NCBI GenBank assembly: GCA_030267565.1
Contig: BRXU01000065.1
Span: 1 to 64,000, forward strand
DNA: 64,000 bases
Reading direction: 5' to 3'
DNA from: Pleodorina starrii
Lineage: Eukaryota; Chlorophyta; Chlorophyceae; Chlamydomonadales; Volvocaceae
Shown in pieces: positions 37,604-46,192 of the stretch (its first letter is position 1; every line of letters starts with the position of its first letter). The notes under the pieces were generated by a model that was given only the letters and a program-made list of their open reading frames with translations, made no database searches and was not told the origin of the DNA. The position numbers and the translations under genes were made by a program.

Positions 37604-38074
37604 ATGTCGCTGCAAACCATCCAATTCACCCAAGAGCAAGCGCGCGAGCTCGCCAGCGTGTCGCCGGGTGAGGTGCGTGCATGGCGCAAGTCAGTGAGCT
37701 ATCTCGCCGCAAAGCCGGGCAAAGCGGCCCGTTTTACCTTTGCAGACATTCTTGGACTGGCGATCACGCGGCGGATCACGAGCGACTTCCACGTTCGCAT
37801 CAGCGATATTGGTGACAGTATGGACGCGCTGTTTCGCGCCCTGTCAGAAATCCGTCCTTCAGATATTGAGGGGTCAGTTGCTCTGATTGACGCTCAGACA
37901 GCCCGCTTGGTGGCCAGCTGGGACCTTGGAGCCAAGCCACTTAAGGACCCGACCTTCGTCATCCCCTGCGCTCAGTTCATCCATGATTTGAGCGAGAGAG
38001 TGATGCCGCTCGCGCCCGCGTCGCTTCAGGCAACCTTGCCCTTCGCGCCCCAGATGGTCAAGGCGGGCCAATGA
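37604..38074 (+). CDS. MerR-like HTH protein, first gene of a methyltransferase operon
   Basis: This 156-residue protein starts MSLQTIQFTQEQARELASVS. The N-terminal winged HTH looks MerR-like: VSPGEVRAWRKSVSYLAAK, then KAARFTFADILGLAITRRIT, with the arginine- and phenylalanine-rich wing. The rest is helical with no cofactor motif. The stop overlaps the methyltransferase start (ATGA), so the proteins are made together. It may regulate the operon or act as a specificity or assembly subunit. Confidence 0.65.
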   Translation: MSLQTIQFTQEQARELASVSPGEVRAWRKSVSYLAAKPGKAARFTFADILGLAITRRITSDFHVRISDIGDSMDALFRALSEIRPSDIEGSVALIDAQTARLVASWDLGAKPLKDPTFVIPCAQFIHDLSERVMPLAPASLQATLPFAPQMVKAGQ

Positions 38075-41019
38075 CTAACGCGGCGCTTCGTCAAATCCTG
38101 TCAGCGACCGGCTATATGGCCGACGGCGAAGCTGCGCCAGGCGTTCTGCTGGGTGAGGAGGCTCGCTTGGGCCGGCGAGGCCGATCCTTCACGCCCGATG
38201 CCCTGTGGCGTGGCCAGTCCTCTCTGAAGGTCTATTTCAAGTTCACTTCGAGCCCGCCGGCCGACGCGGATTTGGCCGCTTGGCGTCAGGAGATCTGGAA
38301 TGAGGGTTTCGCGCCTCTACTCTGGATCGTGTCGCCGGATCGCATCGATCTCTATAACGGCTTCGGTCGCCCTCGGCCGGAAGCTGATCCGGCTCAGAAC
38401 CGTCTCGCAACCTTCCTTACGATCGCATCCGAACTGGAGAAGCTCGACTCGCTCGCCGGCCGTTTCGCCATGGAAACCGGGCAGTTTTGGACCAAGACGA
38501 AACAGGTGGATCGCAAGACTGCGGTCGACCAGCAACTACTCTCAGATCTCGCCGTTCTGGAACGGGACCTGGTGTCGGCGAACCTCGTCCGGGACGAGGC
38601 CCAAGCGCTGATCGGTCGGGCGATCTTCACGCAGTATTTGCTTGATCGCGACATCATCACTGCCGAACGGCTGCACAGTCTGTGCGGGACGACGCGTCTG
38701 TCGGCCGCGCTCCGCGACCCGCAAGCCACCAGCCAACTGTTCAAGTGGCTGTCCAAGACCTTCAACGGTGACATGTTTCCGCCCTCGTCAGCGGCGCCGC
38801 CAGCCCCTGCGCATCTCTCTCGGGTCGCGAACTTTCTGGACGCCGTCGATCCGGTCAGCGGCCAGACCACTTTCTTTCCGTATCAGTTCGACGTCATCCC
38901 GGTAGAGCTGATCAGCTCGATCTACGAACAGTTTGCCCATTCCGGCGCCGCGCCTGTGGCAGGACGCGCTCGATCGACGGAGGCCACTCGCGCAGGCGTC
39001 TACTACACCCGCCTGCCTGTGGTCTCCCTGATCCTTGATGAGGTCATGGACGGCCTCGACGGTGAGCAAACCGTGCTGGACCTGACGTGCGGATCCGGCG
39101 TGTTTCTTGTCGAGGCGTTTCGGCGGTTGATACATCTAAAGGGCCTGAGGACGCCGATGACGAGGGCGGCCATCCGCGAGGTGCTCTACACCCAGATCTA
39201 TGGGGTCGACATCAGCGAAGCTGCGATTCGGGTTGCCGCTTTTAGCCTCTATCTGGCCGCGCTGGAACTCGATCCAGATCCGCAGCCTCCGGAGGGGCTG
39301 ACGTTTGAACCGCTGATCGGCCGAACCCTATTCGTTGGTGACGCCCGGACCATCGAACAGACGGAAGCCGGGACCGCACATCTCGTCCAAGGTGACGTCC
39401 TGAAGTCCTTCGACCTTATCGTCGGCAATCCGCCCTGGAGCTTCAAGGGCAAGGCCGGGACGGCCGATCGCCGCAAGGGCGGTCGAACCCTTCCCGCTCA
39501 GCCGCGTGGCGTCGGCCTCGACTTCCTTATGCGAGCCGCCGATTTCGCGAATGCGCAGACGCGTTTCGGCATGGTTTTGAGCGCCACGCCGTTCTTCAGC
39601 AAGACCGGCGGGGCGGCAGCACGCCACGTGGTTCGGGAGTTGGGCCCTGTAACGCTCGTCAATCTGTCGAACCTGAGATCCTGGCTTTTCGAAGGCGCCG
39701 CCATGCCGGCCATGGTTCTGTTCGCCCGGCACCGGCCCCAACCGATGGAGACCCTGACCATCGTCCAGGTGCCGTGGTCGCCTGCGGGTCCGCGTTCGCA
39801 CACGTTTGAGATCGCTCCTAGCGACATCGTTCGTCTTTCGCTGAACGATTGGGAGGCGAGGCCGTCCCGCCTCAAAACAGCCGCTTTCGGCGGACGCCGG
39901 GACCTGCGCCTCGTGGATGATCTTACGGACGCCCATCTGCCGCTTGGCGAGCGGCTGCGGGATTTAGGAACTGTTCTCGGCGACGGCTTGATCCTCGGCA
40001 ATCGCAGCGGTGACGCGAGTGCGCTCGTCGCACTCGATTACCTCCAGAAGGACGACATGTCGCCCTTCCGTGTGCCGGACCGCCTTCCAGCGTTTGGACA
40101 GGCAAGGGCTGAGCGGCCGCGGGATCGGGCGCTTTATGCGGCACCCCTGCTACTGGTGAAAGAGTTCTTTCCCGGGGCGCCGAGGCCGTTGACTGCAGTC
40201 GCCGATCGTGACCTCGTTTTCTCTGAAGCCTTCTTTGGCGCACCCTTCCCTCCGTCGCATCGCGAAGCGGCGCATATCCTCGCCGGTATCTTGGGGTCCG
40301 CTCTAGCGGCTTGGTTCTTCCTCATGACCGCCGGAGAATTCGGCCTCTACAAAAGGCGACTCTTCCGACAGGATGTGGCGCTACTGCCCACGCCCGATCT
40401 AGCCCTAATTACGAGTTCTGAAGCCGGGCGAAAGATATATGCGCTTGAGGAGCAATTCCGCTCCCGGCCTCCGACCGCAGCCGATTGGGTCGTTCTAGAC
40501 GAGGCCGTCTTCGACCTCTACGGCCTCGATGCCGATGATCGGATAGTCGTAAGAGACGGGCTCCTTAAGGCTGGATGGCAATGGAACACAGGCCTTTCCG
40601 ACTCCATGTCCCCGGCTGACCCTCACGAGGATGTCGCGGCATATGCCCGAACTTTCGCAGCGGTGCTGGACCGATGGCTTGCGGCTCGTCGCCAGCGCAG
40701 TGTTCGAGCGGAAGTCTTCGATCTGCGTGGCACGGATGCAATGAGGATCGTCCGTTTCGGCCTGAAGGACGGCGCCAAAGCCCCGGAGGTCGAGATCGTC
40801 TCGCCCAACGGAAGTCTCGCGGCAGTGTTCGGGCGGCTTGAGGCCCGGATGAAGGTGCCTCTCGCCAGCGCACTCACCGGTCAGCGCGAGTTGAGGGTCC
40901 ATGGCCGCGACGAGGTCGTGATCATCAAGCCCGCTGCTCGTCGCCACTGGCTGGAGAGCGTAGCGTTAGAGGACGCAGACGCGGTAATCGCCGAGAGCTT
41001 TGCGGGTCGCCGAAAATGA
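38071..41019 (+). CDS. Large N6-adenine-type DNA methyltransferase (type IIG / PglX-like)
   Basis: This 982-residue protein has a central methylase core: SAM-binding motif I VLDLTCGSGVFLVEAF at about residues 334-349 and the catalytic NPPW in DLIVGNPPWSFKG at about 449-461, as in Eco57I-type adenine methylases. The N-terminal 250 residues carry LWRGQSSLKVYFKF, EIWNEGFAPLLWIVSPDRID and RAIFTQYLLDRDIITAERL. No obvious nuclease motif is fused. The C-terminal third (residues about 620-980) probably recognises the DNA target. Overlaps on both sides (ATGA and ATGAGG) make it the middle gene of a strict three-gene operon. Modification for restriction or another defence is likely. Confidence 0.8.
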   Translation: MTNAALRQILSATGYMADGEAAPGVLLGEEARLGRRGRSFTPDALWRGQSSLKVYFKFTSSPPADADLAAWRQEIWNEGFAPLLWIVSPDRIDLYNGFGRPRPEADPAQNRLATFLTIASELEKLDSLAGRFAMETGQFWTKTKQVDRKTAVDQQLLSDLAVLERDLVSANLVRDEAQALIGRAIFTQYLLDRDIITAERLHSLCGTTRLSAALRDPQATSQLFKWLSKTFNGDMFPPSSAAPPAPAHLSRVANFLDAVDPVSGQTTFFPYQFDVIPVELISSIYEQFAHSGAAPVAGRARSTEATRAGVYYTRLPVVSLILDEVMDGLDGEQTVLDLTCGSGVFLVEAFRRLIHLKGLRTPMTRAAIREVLYTQIYGVDISEAAIRVAAFSLYLAALELDPDPQPPEGLTFEPLIGRTLFVGDARTIEQTEAGTAHLVQGDVLKSFDLIVGNPPWSFKGKAGTADRRKGGRTLPAQPRGVGLDFLMRAADFANAQTRFGMVLSATPFFSKTGGAAARHVVRELGPVTLVNLSNLRSWLFEGAAMPAMVLFARHRPQPMETLTIVQVPWSPAGPRSHTFEIAPSDIVRLSLNDWEARPSRLKTAAFGGRRDLRLVDDLTDAHLPLGERLRDLGTVLGDGLILGNRSGDASALVALDYLQKDDMSPFRVPDRLPAFGQARAERPRDRALYAAPLLLVKEFFPGAPRPLTAVADRDLVFSEAFFGAPFPPSHREAAHILAGILGSALAAWFFLMTAGEFGLYKRRLFRQDVALLPTPDLALITSSEAGRKIYALEEQFRSRPPTAADWVVLDEAVFDLYGLDADDRIVVRDGLLKAGWQWNTGLSDSMSPADPHEDVAAYARTFAAVLDRWLAARRQRSVRAEVFDLRGTDAMRIVRFGLKDGAKAPEVEIVSPNGSLAAVFGRLEARMKVPLASALTGQRELRVHGRDEVVIIKPAARRHWLESVALEDADAVIAESFAGRRK

Positions 41020-41687
41020 GGATCCCCCATGAGTCGCAAGGGGTGCTCGGGCGCGAATATATTGACCTAGTCGATGATGTGGTCGCCGCGATCCTAATGA
41101 CGGTGCGGGAGGGCTGGGACTTAGCTGCCATAGATGGGGATACGGCCTTAGATGGCGAGGTCGTCATGACCGAGCGGCTACGAGACGGCATGCGCCAGGC
41201 TCTAACGTCCGGAACGCTAGCGTGGGGCAAGTCCTTCATCGTGGCGCTCGGCATGGAGTCGCGCTCCACGCCCGATGTCATGACACCCGACGGTCGAACA
41301 GACATTCCCCTGTATGTCGTGGAAGTTTTCTTGCGTCACGCTGAGCACGACCCCCACGCGATTATCGAGTGCAAGCGGCTGGATGGAAGCGACACCTACC
41401 TTTGCCGGGAGTATGTCGTCGAAGGCGTTGATCGATTTCGTTCGGGTAAATACGCCGAAAACCATGCCTCCGGCTTCATGGCGGGTTATCTGATCGGCGG
41501 CGATGCGCAGTCGGCAGCGGCGGGGATAAACGCTTATCTGGGGCGGGTGAAGCGGGCCGACGAACAAATCGTGCTTTCTCCAGTTGTCGAACATCCGGCA
41601 TTCTGGCGATCCGAACATACCAGAACTGTTGAGCGACCAGCCATCACGATTCACCACGCTTTGCTCGTGCCAACCGCCGGATCCTAG
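41016..41687 (+). CDS. PD-(D/E)XK-like protein, third gene of the methyltransferase operon
   Basis: This 223-residue protein begins inside the methyltransferase gene's last codons. Asp96 in RTDIPLYVVEVF and Glu118-x-Lys120 in HAIIECKRLDG have the spacing and strand context of a PD-(D/E)XK nuclease core. The rest (YVVEGVDRFRSGKYAENHAS, IGGDAQSAAAGINAYLGRV) resembles other small restriction-associated proteins. If catalytic, it would be the cleaving partner of the methylase. Alternatively it could be an inactive scaffold. No named family was recognised. Confidence 0.6.
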   Translation: MRIPHESQGVLGREYIDLVDDVVAAILMTVREGWDLAAIDGDTALDGEVVMTERLRDGMRQALTSGTLAWGKSFIVALGMESRSTPDVMTPDGRTDIPLYVVEVFLRHAEHDPHAIIECKRLDGSDTYLCREYVVEGVDRFRSGKYAENHASGFMAGYLIGGDAQSAAAGINAYLGRVKRADEQIVLSPVVEHPAFWRSEHTRTVERPAITIHHALLVPTAGS

Positions 41688-41893
41688 TCTGCCAAATTGG
41701 CCCTCTTCACTTACGCAGCTGAAAGACCTTATCCTGCAACAAGAGCTGAATGGCTGCTTTGAGAAATGCGGCACTGCAGCAAGTGGCAACACCGACCGGC
41801 AGCTATGGGCCTACTGCTCTTCCTGCAGCCGCATTCGCTGCGGCCTACCCGAATGTCGGTGATGGGCTCTTCGTGTCGATGCTACACCGACCG

Positions 41894-41967
41894 CTGACCG
41901 TCCGCTTTCTTCAAGCCGGCAAGCCCGAGAGGCAGACTGCCCGACAGAAAAGGCAGAACTATGTGCC
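41894..41967. repeat. Block W, copy 3
   Basis: 74 bp closely related to 24931-25004. To its left, CCCGAATGTCGGTGATGGGC (ending about 41870) is a weaker match to the terminal repeat at 24897. It joins block X at GTGCCCAAAATGGGC. The stretch 41688-41893 has no supported gene. Confidence 0.7.
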
Positions 41968-41977
41968 CAAAATGGGC

Positions 41978-42279
41978 GAGGGGTCAGGCGAGGAAGCGCG
42001 CAGCGCGCCCCTCTCCTGAACCCTTGCCTCCCGGCGAGGGCAGGGGGGGGAACCGCCGCAATGGGAAAATCCAGCGGACAAGGGGGTGGTGCGGCCCGCA
42101 GCCGAAGGCGAGGACACGGCCCCGCAGGACGTGCAGCATTTTCCTGTTGCGGTGGGGGACCGGCGGTCCCCTGACGGACAGGCGCGCAGCGCCTGGCCCA
42201 GCAAGGGCAGGGGGCGTTTGGCTTGTCCAAATCCCCCCTGCGTCTCGATCGCCGCGCCTCGCGCGGGGATCTCGTTATT
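41978..42279. repeat. Block X, copy 2
   Basis: About 302 bp, nearly identical to 46674-46976 and in part to 30533-30778. It ends CGCGGGGATCTCGTTATT. The next conserved block (Y, 42701) lies 421 bp downstream, with the IHF-like gene in between. Confidence 0.8.
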
Positions 42280-42376
42280 TCAAATAAACCTGGGACCAAA
42301 ATAGGAACAGATAAGATCGCGTCGGGTTGTGATCAGCTAATCCCGTGACCTTGAAGTTTTTGCTGAGGTGGACTGC

Positions 42377-42661
42377 ATGGTTCGTTCTGAACTGATAAAA
42401 AGAATTGCAGCTGAAAGACCTCATCTTCCATCAAGGGACGTCGAGGCCGCAGTTGATAAGATCTTTGAGGCAATTATCGCGAGCCTTGCGCGTGGACAAA
42501 GGGTTGAGATCAGAGGATTTGGTTTTTTTGAAGTCAGACCTCGGGTGGCGTTCACCGGTCGAAACCCCAAGACGGGGATAGCGGTATCCATACCGCAAAA
42601 GTCCGTGCCTTGGTTCAAAGGCTCCAATCTCCTTCACGGCAGGCTCAATCGGAAAGATTGA
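42377..42661 (+). CDS. IHF-beta/HU-family DNA-binding protein (plasmid paralogue)
   Basis: This 94-residue protein follows the IHF-beta pattern: MVRSELIKRIAAERPHLPSR, VDKIFEAIIASLARGQRVEI, RGFGFFEVR and the DNA-intercalating loop FTGRNPKTG, ending VPWFKGSNLLHGRLN. IHF bends DNA at oriT, replication origins and recombination sites. An upstream ATG at 42368 adds three residues. The gene sits as unique cargo between blocks X and Y and is less GC-rich than they are. Chromosomes normally encode ihfB, so this is an extra copy that may act on plasmid transfer or on the repeats around it. Confidence 0.85.
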   Translation: MVRSELIKRIAAERPHLPSRDVEAAVDKIFEAIIASLARGQRVEIRGFGFFEVRPRVAFTGRNPKTGIAVSIPQKSVPWFKGSNLLHGRLNRKD

Positions 42662-42700
42662 GGCCATAATCTGTCATGGCAAATGATTGCGCGCGTGGTT

Positions 42701-42887
42701 TGCGTCAGCGGTCCCGCCCGTGAGGGACGAGATGGGCGGGGCAGGGCGCCCAGGACCGGTGTGCGGGGGGATGGCTCGGGACGAGACATTCACCCGTGCA
42801 GCGCAGCCGGGCGCATCGCCCCGACCAGCTCGGGTGGAGGCCGGTCTTGCCGGCCGGAACCGGGGGCGCGGCCCGAAGGGGACGCCC
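42701..42887. repeat. Block Y, copy 1 (187 bp)
   Basis: This matches 47028-47214 over its whole length with about one difference. Its first 17 bases (TGCGTCAGCGGTCCCGC) also occur at 30945. No gene was recognised inside; it is very GC-rich with GCCGGTCTTGCCGGCCGG-type hairpins. Confidence 0.8.
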
Positions 42888-42900
42888 TATTGACTTCCGC

Positions 42901-42917
42901 ATATACAAAGCGTATAT
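42901..42917. promoter_or_regulatory. Palindromic operator/promoter upstream of brnT
   Basis: ATATAC-AAAGC-GTATAT is a perfect 6-bp-arm palindrome 66 bp upstream of brnT, in a short AT-rich window. BrnA-type antitoxins repress their own operon, so it is the likely binding site. Confidence 0.55.
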
Positions 42918-42982
42918 ACAGCCCAAGGTGACTAACGTCGGAGGACCTTAATGAACTACTGCAACATTAAGATGGAAACTCC

Positions 42983-43273
42983 ATGGCTGGTTTTGAGTGG
43001 GACGAACATAAACGTCACCTAACCCTTGCGAAGCATCAAATAGACTTTGTGGATGCAGCTGAGATTTTTAGCGGCCCCTACGTTAAATTGGTCGGCAAAT
43101 CCGAAACTGAACAACGTTTCATTGCGATTGGTCAAGTCCAGGGATATTTCATCGCAGTGGTTTTTACTGAACGTGAAGATGTTATCCGCATAATCACTGC
43201 CCGAAGGGCGAGAGAAAATGAGAGACAAGCTTACAGCCGTTATGTCGCTGGACGAAGTGAGAAAGATTCGTAG
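42983..43273 (+). CDS. brnT: BrnT-family toxin of a type II toxin-antitoxin pair
   Basis: BrnT toxins are RelE-like ribonucleases that stop translation. This 96-residue protein shows the family's start FEWDEHKRHLTLAKHQIDF, then DAAEIFSGPYVKLVG and the C-terminal RIITARRARENERQAY. All usual blocks are present, so it is probably active. It precedes and overlaps brnA, the normal order for this family. The pair probably stabilises the plasmid. Confidence 0.9.
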   Translation: MAGFEWDEHKRHLTLAKHQIDFVDAAEIFSGPYVKLVGKSETEQRFIAIGQVQGYFIAVVFTEREDVIRIITARRARENERQAYSRYVAGRSEKDS

Positions 43274-43490
43274 TCAAACCAACTGGGATAAGATTGGATC
43301 AAATGGCGACTACGCTGGCGATGCTGAAATCGACGTTGACTGGAGTCGCGTCGAAGTAGTCCGTCCAGAAAAAAAGATCATGATCTCAATGCGACTTGAT
43401 CCAGACATTCTAGAGTTTTTTCGTTCTCAAGGTCCGGGCTATCAGAGCAAGATCAACGCCGTCCTGCGTTCTTACATGAATGCCAAGTGA
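43218..43490 (+). CDS. brnA: BrnA-family antitoxin
   Basis: This 90-residue antitoxin overlaps brnT by 56 bp. The N-terminal part (SLDEVRKIRSQTNWDKIGSN) binds the toxin, and the C-terminal ribbon-helix-helix (KIMISMRLDPDILEFFRSQG, GYQSKINAVLRSYMN) binds operator DNA. A later start at 43242 is possible; the ATG at 43218 has GAGAG upstream. A hairpin terminator follows its stop. Confidence 0.88.
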   Translation: MRDKLTAVMSLDEVRKIRSQTNWDKIGSNGDYAGDAEIDVDWSRVEVVRPEKKIMISMRLDPDILEFFRSQGPGYQSKINAVLRSYMNAK

Positions 43491-43503
43491 GCGGGTAACG
43501 CAA

Positions 43504-43545
43504 GATGCCCCGTCTGCAAAGCAGATGGGGCATCTAGGTTTTACT
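43504..43545 (+). terminator. Intrinsic terminator after brnTA
   Basis: Stem GATGCCCCGTCTGC with its complement (one G-T pair) and an AAA loop at 43504-43534, followed by a T-rich tail. It lies 14 bp after the brnA stop. Confidence 0.75.
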
Positions 43546-44021
43546 TTTTAACGATGCTCCTCAGCGAAACCATTCTAGTGCAGCAGGCATTCAGCCGAGC
43601 TCGCTGCCTTGCTGAAGGCAAGGCTCCGCCCGAAGGGCCGGACCTGGCGGTGGGGGCCGGCGCAGACGGCCACCACCGCCAGGTCATCAAGACGCCGCCC
43701 ATTCCTGGCGTCCGCTTTGCTTTTCCTTGGCCCTGTCACGACAGAAGGCGGCGATGAAAAAAGGCCCCGCGCGAGGCGGGGCCAGTTGAACCTTCGTCGC
43801 AGAAGGATGGGCGGGGCCGCGCTCTACTGAACAGGAGCTGCGGCGGAAATGTCGGTTTGAGCGGTAGTAAAACAGGGGCGGGCGTTCTTGTGGATTGCAG
43901 CGGCGGTGAGCATCGCCTGCCGGTCTTCAATAAATGTTTATAGCTCGCTGCGCGGGTCTATTCAGGTATTGCCATCCCAATAAGTTGCAACATACATTCG
44001 GGTTCTTCCTCCTGTTGGATT
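43546..44021. other. Gap between brnTA and parB with a minus-strand mini-ORF and terminator
   Basis: A 29-residue frame on the minus strand (43913-43824, starts MLTAAAIHKNARP, ends AAAPVQ) runs toward the hairpin at 43757-43783. It is too short to call with confidence and looks like the remnant of a gene whose terminator survives, the same arrangement as at 31005-31288. The rest of the gap shows no gene. Confidence 0.35.
43757..43783 (-). terminator. Intrinsic terminator (minus strand)
   Basis: An 8-bp stem GGCCCCGC/GCGGGGCC (same arm sequence as the terminator at 31013) with a 5-base loop, followed on the minus strand by six T. Confidence 0.7.
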
Positions 44022-44058
44022 GAAGGGGCGGCTATTCTCCCCGCCCCTTCATTTTTTT
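44022..44058 (+). terminator. Intrinsic terminator (plus strand) at the parB 3' end
   Basis: A 10-bp perfect stem GAAGGGGCGG/CCGCCCCTTC with a 9-base loop is followed by ATTTTTTT on the plus strand. No plus-strand gene is visible upstream. It may shield parB from antisense reading. Confidence 0.65.
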
Positions 44059-45932
44059 CAGAAGCAGTCCGGGGTCCAAGCCTCGATGCGGGCCTTCTTC
44101 TCTGCGTCGATCTTCCATGCCTTCTGATACTCGGCATCGCTGAACAGACGCTCCATGCACTGCGCTTTCTCGGCCTTCTTCTGCGCCTTGTGTGCTTTGA
44201 AGCCGCTCCCCTGCGGATCGCAGCCGGTCAGTTCCAGATGCAGCGTGTCCAGATAGTCGGCGCTGACGCGGCTGAAAAAGTTCTCGGCGGTGGGCGTCCA
44301 GACCTTGCGGATACCGGCCCCGGCATCGGCCTCGATCAGTCCGAAAAACTCCGCGCTGCCTGCGCCGTAGGGCAGGGTCCGCGCCACGCTCTCGACCAGC
44401 GCCGCGTTGCGGGCTTTCTTGCCAGCGGCGACGAACGTGCGGAAGGCGGTCGCCAGATCGTCAATCCGCAATTCCGGGCGGCTCCATGCCTCATGTCCCG
44501 CAGGGGCATGGGTCAGCCGTTCGGAAAACTCCAACCTCTCGGGCTTGCTTGGGCAGTTGTTGGGGCGTCCCGGTGACAGGTCGAACACATGGGTGCTGAC
44601 GCCCGATGCCAGCGACAGGCCGAAGGCCAGCAGGTCAAAGATCATTTCCGGCTTGTCCAGAAGCGCGGTCTGGATCGCGGCCAGCCGCACGGCCTTCATG
44701 TCCTCGACCAGCGCACCGGAATAGGGCGACTTGGGCGCATCCTCGATGCTGGCCGCGCCGTGGCGCGTTGCGGCATGGCCGGTCAGAACCTGCGTCTCGA
44801 TTGCCTCGGCGCGGTCATAGGGGCTGACAAGGGGGTTGGTTACGCAAAGCCGTCCATCGCTTCCTACATAGACGAACACCCCGGCCACGGCGCGCTGCGC
44901 ATCGGTGTAATCTCCGTCAAGGATTGCCACCAGTTCCGCCAGTTCGGCCTGCCCTGCCTCGTCCAGAACGTCGCCATTCGCCAGTTCGGCCAACTCGTCA
45001 TAACGCTCGGTCTGTTCCTCGGTCAGTTCGCCCTCGACGCGGTAAACGCGGTCCATCTTCTCGGTGGTGTCGTAGGGGATATAGCTGTCGGTCCAAACCT
45101 CGACCCATTTCCAGACCGCCCCGGCCTTCGCCGCTTCCTCTTTCAGTTTCTCGATGAACAGGCGGTCCAGCAGGTCGGCATCGTGCAGCGCGGTCGTGTC
45201 GCTGAACAGGTCGCGGATCAACCGCCCGCCTGCGGCCTCGTAGGCGTCCAGCCCGACGAACAGGGCGCGGCGGTCGGTGCCGCTGATCGCGTCGGGCTGC
45301 AAAGCCTGCTTGATGCGGTATTCGGACACGTCGCGGCCCTTCACGTCGGCCAGAACCTGCAAGGTCAAAGCCTCGTCCTGGGACACGGTAAAGGCTTTCG
45401 CCATGCCAAGGCTGATCTGACCTGCCTTCAAGGCGTCCAGAATGGGGACGGGAAGTGCTGCCAGCGCAAGGCGGCGGTATACATGCGCCTCGGTCTTGCC
45501 GAAGCTGCGGGCGATGGTGGACACGTCCGCGCCTGCATCCTTCACCCGGCCATAGGCGCGGATTTCATCGGCGGGTGCCAAGTCCTCGCGGGCGGCGTTC
45601 TCGGCGCTGGCCCATGCCCGCGCGGTCGCCTCGTCAGGGGCGATGCGGACCGGAACGGATGCCAGTTCCGGGTGCCGCTTGGTCACGGTCGGATCACGCT
45701 CGACCGCGCGGGCAATGGCGCGCAGCCTGCGGCCCCCGGCGACGATGCCGACGCGGCCATCCGCGTCAACGGTGCCGGAAAGGTTCTGGATCAGGCCGAT
45801 CATGGCGAGGCTGTCGGCCAGCAGGTCGATCCCCTCTGGGTCCGCGTCCTGACGCGGGTTCATGTCGGAGACATAGAGTTGGGCCAGCGGGAAATACTGG
45901 ATGGCGGCGGGGGTGATGATTTCGGTTTTCAT
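44058..45932 (-). CDS. ParB/RepB-domain plasmid protein (large, no ParA neighbour)
   Basis: This 624-residue protein has an N-terminal ParB/Srx domain (PLAQLYVSDMNPRQDADPEG, GIVAGGRRLRAI and SAENAAREDLAPADEIRAYG, residues about 15-130), the regions that bind CTP in true ParB. An HTH (ADVSTIARSFGKTEAHVYRR) and helical segment follow. The C-terminal 400 residues are specific to large plasmid ParB-like proteins. There is no parA next to it, so it is probably an accessory protein rather than a partition ParB. It belongs to the plasmid block with DUF3768, DUF1173 and ardC. Confidence 0.85.
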   Translation of the reverse strand: MKTEIITPAAIQYFPLAQLYVSDMNPRQDADPEGIDLLADSLAMIGLIQNLSGTVDADGRVGIVAGGRRLRAIARAVERDPTVTKRHPELASVPVRIAPDEATARAWASAENAAREDLAPADEIRAYGRVKDAGADVSTIARSFGKTEAHVYRRLALAALPVPILDALKAGQISLGMAKAFTVSQDEALTLQVLADVKGRDVSEYRIKQALQPDAISGTDRRALFVGLDAYEAAGGRLIRDLFSDTTALHDADLLDRLFIEKLKEEAAKAGAVWKWVEVWTDSYIPYDTTEKMDRVYRVEGELTEEQTERYDELAELANGDVLDEAGQAELAELVAILDGDYTDAQRAVAGVFVYVGSDGRLCVTNPLVSPYDRAEAIETQVLTGHAATRHGAASIEDAPKSPYSGALVEDMKAVRLAAIQTALLDKPEMIFDLLAFGLSLASGVSTHVFDLSPGRPNNCPSKPERLEFSERLTHAPAGHEAWSRPELRIDDLATAFRTFVAAGKKARNAALVESVARTLPYGAGSAEFFGLIEADAGAGIRKVWTPTAENFFSRVSADYLDTLHLELTGCDPQGSGFKAHKAQKKAEKAQCMERLFSDAEYQKAWKIDAEKKARIEAWTPDCF

Positions 45933-46006
45933 GGGGTATATTCCTGTGTGCGACGATTATGTTATGGGTGCCTTGTCCAGTATGAGGGCAGGACAAGGCG
46001 GGGGGC

Positions 46007-46117
46007 TTAAACGGCCCCGTGCTGGTTCAGGAAGCGGCGGCCGATCCCAAAATCATCGCCCTTCCTGACAAGCGCCCATGCTTCCGCGAGGCGCTGTTCA
46101 AAGATTGCTTTGCTCAT
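46007..46117 (-). CDS. 36-residue protein upstream of the ParB-like gene
   Basis: The ATG at 46117 follows a strong ribosome site (AAAGGGGGTG). The peptide (MSKAIFEQRLAEAWALVRKG, then DDFGIGRRFLNQHGAV) is amphipathic and ends at 46007, 75 bp upstream of the ParB-like start. No family was recognised. The start signals and its position in a same-strand series support translation. Confidence 0.5.
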   Translation of the reverse strand: MSKAIFEQRLAEAWALVRKGDDFGIGRRFLNQHGAV

Positions 46118-46192
46118 GTGTTCACCCCCTTTCCGGTTGAAGCTGCGGGAAGCACCGGCCTGCTCACGGAGCGAAAGCAGGCCGATCTCTGG

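Noticed and set aside
44589..46010. A 473-residue open frame on the plus strand
   Set aside because: Antisense to the ParB-domain gene, whose motifs are clear; low-complexity Gly/Val/Asp composition typical of antisense frames.
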